This document shows positions 39,812-47,637 of a stretch of DNA of 64,000 nucleotides, piece after piece. A program made the translations under genes and the position numbers. Source of the stretch: an uncultured Bacteroidales bacterium (GTDB lineage: Bacteria > Bacteroidota > Bacteroidia > Bacteroidales > UBA932); the NCBI GenBank assembly GCA_905234795.1, contig CAJOIQ010000017.1, forward strand, positions 1-64,000. Direction: 5' to 3'. Within the stretch, counting starts at the first letter, position 1; every line of letters starts with the position of its first letter. The notes beneath the pieces are model-generated. The model searched no databases and was not told where the DNA came from. It saw only the letters and a list, made by a program, of their open reading frames with translations.

Positions 39812-41062
39812 ATGAGAGCGTTTCTTTCATCAATAGCAATGGTTGCTTCTGTTTTATGCTGGATGTCATGTTCTAATAAGAGTCTGGAAGAGATTATCAA
39901 CAGTGAAGTGTCAGATGGCGGCATTGACAACACTGTTTTAGCCACAACGTCCACTGATGCGAATGGCTTAATCACTCAATCACTTTCATACAAGAGTTGG
40001 ATCAAGGTCAAAGGACAAACAAAAGCAGATTTTGAAAAAACCGTTACCGTAAATCTGACTGGAGAATTGCCGGATGTTGCTCAAGAACTGAACGTAGAGA
40101 GTTACGTGGCAAGCCTTGAACCTCGTTGGATGTATACTTCACAAGAAAAAAGAGTACAGGGGACGCACCAAGATGGTTATGTAACCATTACCGACTCCGT
40201 CCTGGTCTACACCGTCCATCATTTCAATTTTGACTTTAGTTACAACCTGATGTATGAGGTTCCGGTATATGATGACGGGGTTACACGAGAAGTTATGCCT
40301 TACTATCGGTACGAGAACCTTGTAGATAAGGGTTACACCCTTAAACAGGAAGATTCCAGAGTAATAAACGGTAGTGCATACGCATGTAATATTTACCAGC
40401 ATGCACTGGAGGTTACTTTCAACGGAAAAGTATATACCCTGCATGCCAATGTGACATTACTCCACGAATTGGGGCCTGCAAATAAGCCGTTTATCGTCCG
40501 CAGTGAGATACTGCAAGAAGGAACCACCCTGTTTGACGACCATGTGCTGGCTTCAATTGATATTAGGACAAAGTGGTCTACTGGAGAGGTTAACGAGAAT
40601 TCGTACGGAATTGAATTATGCGAACGGGTTACCCCGGAGTATAACACTCCATTCTCCGTATACAACTACAATAATAATATTGAATACGAGTACTTGGAAG
40701 ATATCCCTGACGAAGAAGATGTGTATTTATTGGAAGGCCTGGACAATCATATGAGAGTCATTCGTTACCTGAAAAAAGTTCGTATCAACTTTACACTAAT
40801 CGGCCCCTTGGATGTTGAAATCTATGGCGATGAGGCGTATTATGATGATGGGGTCTTATACCATTATTTTAAATCGAGTAACGCCGTCGGAAGCATTGAG
40901 TATGGCGGAGACGAATGGAAACTTTTGAATTCCGGATATGATGAGTATGAGAAGAAAGGATTCGAATACTATGAAATGACTTATACATTGAATGTACAGT
41001 TCGGAAGTCGCATAGTACCTAAAAAGATTCGCAACGAACTTTGCTGCTGGCCTATCTTTTAG
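39812..41062 (+). CDS. AT-rich lipoprotein of unknown function
   Basis: 416 residues from ATG 39812. SIAMVASVLCWMSC is a lipoprotein signal. The mature part is beta-rich and acidic, with many Tyr, Val and Asp (ESYVASLEPRWMYTS, EYEYLEDIPDEEDVYLL). I do not recognise the fold. The gene is clearly AT-richer than its neighbours, with codons ending in A or T, and lies with a toxin-antitoxin pair, which suggests acquisition by transfer. A strong terminator follows at 41083. Confidence 0.7.
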   Translation: MRAFLSSIAMVASVLCWMSCSNKSLEEIINSEVSDGGIDNTVLATTSTDANGLITQSLSYKSWIKVKGQTKADFEKTVTVNLTGELPDVAQELNVESYVASLEPRWMYTSQEKRVQGTHQDGYVTITDSVLVYTVHHFNFDFSYNLMYEVPVYDDGVTREVMPYYRYENLVDKGYTLKQEDSRVINGSAYACNIYQHALEVTFNGKVYTLHANVTLLHELGPANKPFIVRSEILQEGTTLFDDHVLASIDIRTKWSTGEVNENSYGIELCERVTPEYNTPFSVYNYNNNIEYEYLEDIPDEEDVYLLEGLDNHMRVIRYLKKVRINFTLIGPLDVEIYGDEAYYDDGVLYHYFKSSNAVGSIEYGGDEWKLLNSGYDEYEKKGFEYYEMTYTLNVQFGSRIVPKKIRNELCCWPIF

Positions 41063-41082
41063 TAGAGTTGATTTCTGGCGAT

Positions 41083-41116
41083 AGAGGATGACCACGCGGT
41101 CATCCTCTGGTTTTTT
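41083..41116 (+). terminator. Intrinsic terminator after the AT-rich lipoprotein
   Basis: AGAGGATGACC (41083-41093) pairs perfectly with GGTCATCCTCT (41098-41108), loop ACGC, then GGTTTTTT. On the other strand it may also end hepT transcription. Confidence 0.85.
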
Positions 41117-41120
41117 ATTC

Positions 41121-41465
41121 TTAAGAGTCCTCTAGCAAGAGGAAATCAACCTCAGTTTTCAGTTTTGGAAGATCGTTGACGACGATTTTCCACATTACGT
41201 CATCCGTCACGGCAGCGTAATCATGAATAACGCGATTACGCGTGGCGATTATGGCTCTGGCGTTTGAAATCTCAATGTCGGGATTATCCTTGATAATCTT
41301 GTTAACAGCCTCTCCAATGATACCGACATTGCGCTCTATGGCACGTCTGAGCATCAGATTCTTGCCATACTCATCAAAACGACGAGGAACCTGGTCAAAG
41401 AAAGACTGGATTTCTTCGATGGCGGTGGAAATATCGTAGAGATGTGCTTTAAGATGCCTGTCCAT
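41121..41465 (-). CDS. hepT: HepT-like ribonuclease toxin (DUF86)
   Basis: 114 residues. It is all helical and carries the HEPN motif RNRVIHDY (Rx4-6H) at about 77-84, preceded by AIERNVGIIGEAVNKI. HepT toxins of the HepT-MntA system are RNases; their partner MntA AMPylates a Tyr near the HEPN site. The Tyr here follows the His-Asp (HDY). It overlaps mntA by 17 nt, which agrees with an antitoxin-first operon. Confidence 0.92.
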   Translation of the reverse strand: MDRHLKAHLYDISTAIEEIQSFFDQVPRRFDEYGKNLMLRRAIERNVGIIGEAVNKIIKDNPDIEISNARAIIATRNRVIHDYAAVTDDVMWKIVVNDLPKLKTEVDFLLLEDS

Positions 41466-41763
41466 AGATTATCTGTTTTGTCTCATCAAGCTCTTCCTTG
41501 AAATAAGGATTCTTGATAGCATTGTACTCCACCAAATCCACATCCCGCTTCAGGAGATCTTCCAAAGCGAACTTGAACTCGAAGTAATTCTCTCCATAAA
41601 CGTGCAGGGGAAGGGCTTCTTTGTCAAATACTACGGTGAAATCTACGTCGCTATTCTTATTGAACTTCCCAGTAAGTGCCGATCCAAACACATATAGCTG
41701 CATTACCTTGTGTTTCTCACACAAAGCGATAATCTGAGCCATATTGCGTTTAATCAACCTCAT
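41449..41763 (-). CDS. mntA: MntA-like nucleotidyltransferase antitoxin
   Basis: 104 residues from ATG 41763. FGSALTGKFNKNSDVDFTVVF is the GSx10DxD signature of the minimal nucleotidyltransferase fold, followed by a third acidic residue in DVDLVEY. It would AMPylate and silence HepT. It is the first gene of the pair. The promoter is 6 nt before the start codon. The HepT/MntA pair is a type VII toxin-antitoxin module. Confidence 0.92.
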   Translation of the reverse strand: MRLIKRNMAQIIALCEKHKVMQLYVFGSALTGKFNKNSDVDFTVVFDKEALPLHVYGENYFEFKFALEDLLKRDVDLVEYNAIKNPYFKEELDETKQIIYGQAS

Positions 41764-41769
41764 ACGCTG

Positions 41770-41777
41770 CAAATATA
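41770..41777 (-). promoter_or_regulatory. -7 box of mntA-hepT
   Basis: TATATTTG on the minus strand, 6 nt before the ATG: predicted leaderless mRNA. Confidence 0.55.
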
Positions 41778-41799
41778 CCGCTTTTGGCCTAAAAAACAA

Positions 41800-41824
41800 A
41801 AAAGACCACTTAGTGTGGCCTTTT
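41800..41824 (-). terminator. Terminator of minigene 1
   Basis: On the minus strand AAAGGCCAC pairs with GTGGTCTTT across ACTAA, then a T run. It closes a transcription unit of about 110 nt whose promoter is at 41915-41922. Confidence 0.75.
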
Positions 41825-41848
41825 CCTATGCTTGAGAGACTCGAAAGA

Positions 41849-41890
41849 TTACAATTCTTTAATGTCTTTTTTAATGTCTCTAAGATTCAT
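41849..41890 (-). CDS. Minigene 1: 13-codon ORF MNLRDIKKDIKEL
   Basis: ATG 41890 to TAA 41849. The first ten residues equal the start of the 96-residue protein at 39183-39473. It has its own promoter (TATCTTTG 41922-41915), a palindrome CTGAATTAATTCAG (41898-41911) at the expected start site, a purine-rich AGAAGG before the ATG and a terminator. A second copy lies at 46478-46516. It may be a leader or a small RNA rather than a functional peptide. Confidence 0.5.
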   Translation of the reverse strand: MNLRDIKKDIKEL

Positions 41891-41897
41891 ATTCCTT

Positions 41898-41922
41898 CTG
41901 AATTAATTCAGCTGCAAAGATA
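41898..41922 (-). promoter_or_regulatory. Promoter and palindrome of minigene 1
   Basis: TATCTTTG (41922-41915) followed by the 14-bp palindrome CTGAATTAATTCAG (41911-41898). Confidence 0.6.
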
Positions 41923-41955
41923 GCATTTTTTTTCGGATTCTTCGTCATAGGCAAT

Positions 41956-41971
41956 TTTCGCGAGCGCGAAA
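41956..41971. repeat. GC-rich inverted repeat in an AT-rich gap
   Basis: TTTCGCG (41956-41962), spacer AG, CGCGAAA (41965-41971). It sits in the 172-bp gap between the minigene promoter and the next lipoprotein gene. Role unknown. Confidence 0.4.
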
Positions 41972-42094
41972 GTTGAGTCATTGCGTTATTGCAAATTCAA
42001 TAAATCTCACTGTATAATCCTTAAATGATAGCATGGGTTATTGATATTAGAGGGCTTTTTCCATTTCTTTGCGATGAAATCAAAACGCAATCGT

Positions 42095-44783
42095 ATGAAA
42101 AAAGCCCTTTTCGCAGTCCTGTGCTGCGTGCTCGCATTTTCTGCGTGCAAAAAAAACGAAACCGAAGTAAAGGTAACCGGCGTGAGCGTAAGCCCCGCCA
42201 CCCTTTCCCTCGTTGAGGGAACCAGCGAACAGCTTCGTGCCACGGTTACGCCGTCTGATGCGGCCGATAAAAGCGTAAGCTGGACTAGTTCGGCCGCTGC
42301 AGTCGCGACGGTTGACAACACCGGCAAAGTCATCGCCGTGAAGGCCGGTTCGGCCACCATCACCGTCAAGACGGCCGATGGCGGCAAGACGGCTACCTGC
42401 GCTGTTACCGTCACCGCCAAGGTGATTCCCGTGACGGGCATTTCCATCGATCAAGGCGCCACCGCAGAAGTGGAAGAGGGCAATACCATCACGCTCACGG
42501 CAACGGTCCAGCCCGATAACGCCACGGACAAGACCGTCACATGGACCAGTTCCAACAAGGCCATCGCCACCGTAGCCGATGGCGTGGTAACGGGCGTTGC
42601 CGCCGGACAGGCCGTCATCACGGCCAAAGCCGGAGACAAAGAGGCCACCTGCACCGTGACGGTGAAACGTCCGGCCGTGGCGTTAGAAGCCGTCGACCTG
42701 GGTCTCAGCGTCAAATGGGGCAACAAGAATGTGGGTGCCGAATATCCGGAGGATGCCGGCAACCGCTATGCCTGGGGCGAAACAGAGCCCAATAAGGCTT
42801 CTTTCGATTGGGAGACCTACCAATGGGGCAACAGTGAGACTAGCCTGACCAAATACAATCACCTTTCTGACCGGGGAGCGGTAGACAACAAACTTCTTTT
42901 GGAAGCCGACGACGATGTGGCTTCTACGACGCTCCAGGGAGAATGGCGTATGCCTACCATCCTGGAGATGGAAGAACTCTATGCTACGTACGGGAATCCG
43001 GACTACAAATGGGAAGGTGCGACAAACGGATGGATGGTTACCTATCTGAAAAACAATAACAGCATCTTCCTTCCTTTCGCGGAAGGACTGTGGAGTTCGT
43101 CTCTCCATTATGGAAATACTTCCTTCGCGTGGGCCTTCAGCTTCGACGGAGGTATGGGTCAGCAGCCGCGTCCTTATGGGCTGGCTATCCGTCCTGTGAG
43201 CGGTCCCCGTCCGGAACCGGTAGACGGGAAGTCCATGAAAGAAGTGACCGCCGATGATCTGGGGAAACTAATCGGTCTGGACGGGAAGGTGTATCCTTCC
43301 ATCCTATCCGCCGTCGCATCCGGTACCGTTGCATCGGCCGTCATCGTCTATGTGGGCAGCGAAACGGCCGAAGGCAGCTTCACACACGGACTGGCCATGT
43401 CCATGAGAGATGCTGTCAGCAGCAGCGGCTATACATTCAAATGGAAGACATCATCCGGAAACTATGACAACCCCCAGCGCAGCAGTGACCTTCATACGCT
43501 TCTGGGATACAAAGAATCCGGATACGCCCTCACAAAGGACCGGGGAGAATCGCCCTGGGAGGCTTTCGCCGCCGCAAAGAACAATACCATTTATGATTGC
43601 TACGGCATAAGTGCCACGGCTCCTGAAGGCACCTCGGGCTGGTTCCTGCCCTCTATGTACCAGTGGCAGCAGGCCATCCACGCCATGACCGGGAAAACAG
43701 AGGAGTTGAGTCTGTACGAAGCGAACCCCGACTATGTCAATGACTATTTCAACGCCAAAATAGCCGATCCCGAAGCCTTCCTTACCAAGAACTGCTATGC
43801 TTCCAGTTCCGAGTTTGACGATACCTACAACTGGCACTTCGACTTTAACGATGGCATTGCCCGGCGCAACGCCAAGTGGTGCGATTACTATGTGCGCGCT
43901 TTCCTGGCCTTCTACGGTGAGATCCTGCATCCTACAGCTGTGAAACTGAATAAGACCGAGGCCTCACGCTATGCAGGAGGTGTTGTTGACCTGAAAGCCA
44001 ATGTAATTCCTGCCGGAGCTACCAACAAAGACGTTGGCCACCGTGGACGCCAATGGCCGGGTTACCGTTTTGGCCGAAGGCGAGGCCATCATTACGGCCA
44101 CCACGATGGACGGAGGCCTCACGGCCCAGTGCAAGCTCACCGTGAACCCCATCCCCGACGGAGCTGCCTTTTCGGCAGACGCTTTCAACAGTTCTACAGG
44201 CGAAGAGCCCCTGCTGATCCTGCAACAGGATTTGAGCAATTCCACCGTCTATATTAGGAAATCTAGCGGAACCATCGATTTCAACGGACATACTGTCAAG
44301 TATTTATACATGCAGAACAACGATTCGGACAAGGTCGTCGGCCTCTGTAACGGCATCATCAGCGGCCGTCTGGACGGCGACGCCGGCTGGTACAGATATA
44401 CGGGCCAGACATTCCACGGAAAGGTGATGATGGAGGATATGGAAGTGTACAAGGAATTCTACACCGACGGCCATGTCTACACCCTCAACAGCGGTTATTA
44501 TGAAACCGTCTGCACATTCCGCGTGGGCGATGCCCTGGGTGACGTGTACATATACGGTGGCTCCTTCGGCAAACTGTTCGACACCAACCCCGATGCCGGC
44601 AGCAACCAGGGTGACATCTTCCTGTTCGGCGGCAAATTTGCCATCGACCCGCGCACGTACACGAATGCAGGAACCACCAATCCCAGCGGAAATACCCGCT
44701 TCATCGTGGGAGAAGGTTACTCCGTGAAAGATAACACCGAAGAAGACAAAGACGAGTTCCCCTACATCGTTTCCAAAGACTAA
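42095..44783 (+). pseudogene. Big_2/FISUMP-type surface lipoprotein with a frameshift
   Basis: From ATG 42095 (MKKALFAVLCCVLAFSAC) a lipoprotein with two Big_2 domains (about 25-195), a FISUMP-like domain (VDLGLSVKWGNKNVGAE, GEWRMPTILEMEELYATY), a second similar domain and a third Big_2. At about 44030, after ATNKDV, the frame breaks. The continuing ATVDANGRVTV lies in the +1 frame to 44783. The missing WTSSN stretch of the third Big_2 shows a deletion whose length is not a multiple of three. The old frame stops at 44257. Two products of about 720 and 250 residues would result. Big_2 lipoproteins are surface adhesins or glycan binders. Confidence 0.8.
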
Positions 44784-44793
44784 GATTATTCGT

Positions 44794-44801
44794 AAATTAG
44801 C
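44794..44801 (+). promoter_or_regulatory. Possible -7 box of the Kelch-AraC gene
   Basis: TAAATTAG, one base off consensus, 3 nt before the GTG start. Confidence 0.3.
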
Positions 44802-44804
44802 AGA

Positions 44805-46364
44805 GTGAAACTGCTGCTGCTCATAGCTCTGGTCCTGGGCGTGAAGGGGGTTCCCTTTACGCCCTTGGATGTGGAGCGCCTGCCCGATTTGAACATCCCG
44901 CGGGAGGCGCACGGAGTGGCGCTCGCGGGCGGGGAGTTCACGGTGTTCGGCGGGCATACCACGGGCTTCGTGCCCACCCCCACGGCCGAGTACTACCGCC
45001 GCGGGAAGTGGCACACGGTGAACATGTTATATCCGCACGACGCAGGCTTCTGCACGCAGCTCTCCAGCGGAGACGTCCTGCTGGGCGGCGGGTACAGCGA
45101 GACCTTCGGCATCGGCCAGACCTGGGGCGTGGAAGTGTATCATCCCGCCACACACAGTTTTTCCTATCTGCCCATCCTGAACCACAAACGCACCCACGTC
45201 ACCGCCCTGGAAATGAGCGATGGAAGCATCCTGGTGTCCGGTAACTGGTATTCGACGGACGCCCTTGAGCGATACACTTCCGGCGGCTTGTTCGAGCAGG
45301 TGAAAGCGGTCACCTCCCCGCGGGACCTTCCCTTTGTGCTGCAGGTTTCTCCGGACGACGCCTATGTTTTCGGGTGGGCCGATAACTACGGCAATCCCCT
45401 GCCCGACGGCTGGGTGGACCGGCTGAACGGAGACCCTTTCCAGGAGCCTCTGCTACAGGAATGGGCCACGGAGAACCTGCACCTTCCCAACCCGCCGGAG
45501 CAGTACCGGACGGGGGAATTCAGCTATCTCATTCCGGTGTGGAAAGACGGAGAACTGGCATTGCTGCAGCTAAAGGAGGGCCGGTTCAGTGTGCTGGAAA
45601 CCGCCCTTCCCCTGCCCCAGGAGAGCCCCTGGGGCGCCATTGAGTGGGCATCCGGGCTGCAAGTGGAGCCGGAATCGGCCACCGCATGGAAGCAGGGATG
45701 GGACACCGACGGCCGGCTGTATCTGCTGCGAATCTCCTATGGGGAAACGCCTGCTGGGGTGGAAGTCTTTTACTCGGCCCCTCTCGAAGACCTGCCCCAC
45801 AAAGCCCGGTGCCTGGCCCTTCCCGGCGGCCGATACCTGGTGACGGGCGGCGCGGTGAATGACGCCTACAACACCCGGGGCACGGTGCTTCTGTGCTATA
45901 CCCAGCCGAGAAAGGCGGTCGCCGGTTGGAATTGGAGAGTCATGCTGGCAATTCTGGCAGCGCTGCTGCTTTTGCTGCCATTGTGGTTTTTCGGCAGGAA
46001 AAAACGTTCCGGGGTTGCGCCCAAGCCGGCTCGGACGGTTGCACCCGATCTTCAAACCCGCATCGTGGAGCTGATGGAGAAAGAGTGCCTGTACCGCAAG
46101 AAGGACCTGCACATTTCCGACCTGGCCACACGGCTCAATACCAATTCCACCTATATCTCCGCCTGCCTGAACGGGCAGATCAAGATGAGTTTTCCGCGTT
46201 TCGTGAACGGCTATCGCATCCGCTACGCCCAGGAACTCATGCGCAAGGATCCTTCCAAGCCCCTGTCCGAGATCTCCGAAGAGGCTGGCTTCTCCAATGA
46301 GAGTTCTTTCTTCAGGGCCTTCAAGGCAGAAACCGGCCAGACGCCCACCGAGTGGAAGCAATGA
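44805..46364 (+). CDS. Membrane-anchored AraC-family regulator with a Kelch-like sensor domain
   Basis: 519 residues from a GTG. A signal peptide (MKLLLLIALVLGVKG) leads to a beta-propeller-like region with repeats such as GVALAGGEFTVFGG, GDVLLGGGYSETFG and GGRYLVTGGAVNDAYN. A membrane helix lies at about 380-398. The C-terminal 95 residues are an AraC helix-turn-helix (LHISDLATRLNTNSTYIS and SEISEEAGFSNESSFFRAFK). It would sense something in the periplasm and bind DNA directly, without a kinase. It follows the broken surface lipoprotein by 21 nt; that gene may be a target. Confidence 0.88.
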   Translation: MKLLLLIALVLGVKGVPFTPLDVERLPDLNIPREAHGVALAGGEFTVFGGHTTGFVPTPTAEYYRRGKWHTVNMLYPHDAGFCTQLSSGDVLLGGGYSETFGIGQTWGVEVYHPATHSFSYLPILNHKRTHVTALEMSDGSILVSGNWYSTDALERYTSGGLFEQVKAVTSPRDLPFVLQVSPDDAYVFGWADNYGNPLPDGWVDRLNGDPFQEPLLQEWATENLHLPNPPEQYRTGEFSYLIPVWKDGELALLQLKEGRFSVLETALPLPQESPWGAIEWASGLQVEPESATAWKQGWDTDGRLYLLRISYGETPAGVEVFYSAPLEDLPHKARCLALPGGRYLVTGGAVNDAYNTRGTVLLCYTQPRKAVAGWNWRVMLAILAALLLLLPLWFFGRKKRSGVAPKPARTVAPDLQTRIVELMEKECLYRKKDLHISDLATRLNTNSTYISACLNGQIKMSFPRFVNGYRIRYAQELMRKDPSKPLSEISEEAGFSNESSFFRAFKAETGQTPTEWKQ

Positions 46365-46424
46365 CAGGGGGGCTTTTTTGCGCCTGGTCAATCCATTCCG
46401 TCAAAAAAACCCTCCCTAAACATG

Positions 46425-46450
46425 AAAAGGTCGCATTGCTGCGGCCTTTT
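46425..46450 (-). terminator. Terminator of minigene 2
   Basis: AAAAGGTCGCA (46425-46435) and TGCGGCCTTTT (46440-46450) pair across a 4-nt loop. On the minus strand it ends the transcript that starts near 46540. Confidence 0.75.
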
Positions 46451-46477
46451 CTTATGCTTGTGAGACTCGAAAGATTA

Positions 46478-46516
46478 CTATTCTTTAATGTCTTTCTTGA
46501 TGTCTCTAAGATTCAT
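46478..46516 (-). CDS. Minigene 2: 12-codon ORF MNLRDIKKDIKE
   Basis: ATG 46516 to TAG 46478, preceded by AGAAGG and a -7 box TATCTTTG (46548-46541). About 110 nt including the region after the stop codon (GACTCNNAAGCATA, AGTAATCTTTCGAGTC) agree with minigene 1. The terminator stems differ in sequence but not in form. Same comments as for minigene 1. Confidence 0.5.
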   Translation of the reverse strand: MNLRDIKKDIKE

Positions 46517-46524
46517 ATGCCTTC

Positions 46525-46548
46525 TGAATTAATTCGAGTGCAAAGATA
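46525..46548 (-). promoter_or_regulatory. Promoter and palindrome of minigene 2
   Basis: TATCTTTG (46548-46541) followed by GAATTAATTC (46526-46535); the palindrome of copy 1 is shortened here by one extra base. Confidence 0.55.
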
Positions 46549-46569
46549 CAAAAAAACTTTAATCTGTGA

Positions 46570-47607
46570 TTACTTCAACCCCGTGCATACATGCCGGAAA
46601 GAACTGGTGCCGGCGGTCTGGTACCAATACCAATAGCAGGTTGTCTGGAGAAGGTCGGCCAGGAAGTCTTTTCCGTCGGCATCACGGATGATGTTGTTGA
46701 TGCCTCGGGTCATCACGATATAATCTCCGTCAAAGACGCCGAAATTGTCCCCGCCCCATGTGGGGTCGGCAGGCACCCAGCCGAAACCGGGAACAAAGAA
46801 TTCGGCCCGCACGTGGTACTCGTCCAACTTGCCGTGCACCATGACAAGATGACGGGCAGGGATTCCCTTGGCACGAAGCAGGGAGATGAATACGGAAGAG
46901 TAGTTTCCGCAGTCTCCTGTCATGCTTTTCATCAGGCTGGCAATGGTGTGCAGTCCCGTATTCATATTCCCGTACGTCATATTCGTATAGGTCCATTGGA
47001 AGCATCTGCGGGCATAATCAATGATATCCCCGCCGGAGAGGTTCCAAAGCGAATTGGCGGTAGAGACAATTTTGCTGTGGGTGGGGTCGATGAGGCCGTT
47101 GGCCTCCTTCTTGAGATACTGCTGGCACTCCGGAGACTGCGGATCATAGTCCGGGATATCCTTTAGCTGGGTTACGTCCACCACAACGCGATAAACCTCG
47201 GCATCAAATGATTCAGAGATGACATATTCCCCGGAAGCGGGTATTGAGGAGGCGTTCACATCCTTCCATATATAAGAATTGACTCCGTCGGGGCATTGCG
47301 CTTCGGTGCAGCCGGACGCTTCCCAATTGGAGATGGTTTGATAGTCGTTAGACTGAGGGCGTGGCAGTACAGCGTAAATCCGGGTAAACTGGGTGCCGGA
47401 GTAGGTGAGTTTGACGCCGTTGGTCACCTTTCCGGTGGCGGCGATGGTGCGGGTGACGAGCGGCGGTTTTTCGGTGGGCTGGTCTATTGGGTCGTCGGGA
47501 GTGGGCGGGGTGGTAACATCTTCGGCCGCCGGCTTGGAACAAGACAGGAATACAAACAAAGCGGAGAACAATACCCCGAGAACTCTATTAATCATAATCC
47601 TCTTCAT
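46570..47607 (-). CDS. Transglutaminase-like lipoprotein
   Basis: 345 residues. ALFVFLSCS is the lipobox, and a low-complexity Pro/Asp/Thr linker follows. The C-terminal half has the transglutaminase/protease triad: Cys in MTGDCGNYSSVFISLLRAKG, His in DEYHVRAEFFV and Asp in WVPADPTWGG. Such proteins may act as proteases or crosslinking enzymes on the surface. It lies just upstream of the minigene 2 promoter, on the same strand. Confidence 0.87.
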   Translation of the reverse strand: MKRIMINRVLGVLFSALFVFLSCSKPAAEDVTTPPTPDDPIDQPTEKPPLVTRTIAATGKVTNGVKLTYSGTQFTRIYAVLPRPQSNDYQTISNWEASGCTEAQCPDGVNSYIWKDVNASSIPASGEYVISESFDAEVYRVVVDVTQLKDIPDYDPQSPECQQYLKKEANGLIDPTHSKIVSTANSLWNLSGGDIIDYARRCFQWTYTNMTYGNMNTGLHTIASLMKSMTGDCGNYSSVFISLLRAKGIPARHLVMVHGKLDEYHVRAEFFVPGFGWVPADPTWGGDNFGVFDGDYIVMTRGINNIIRDADGKDFLADLLQTTCYWYWYQTAGTSSFRHVCTGLK

Positions 47608-47637
47608 ATTCTAAAGAATTACCATAGTTGAACATCC

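Noticed and set aside
42074..42094. Upstream ATG of the Big_2 lipoprotein.
   Set aside because: It is only 2 nt from a possible -7 box (TTTCTTTG); the second ATG gives a better signal peptide.
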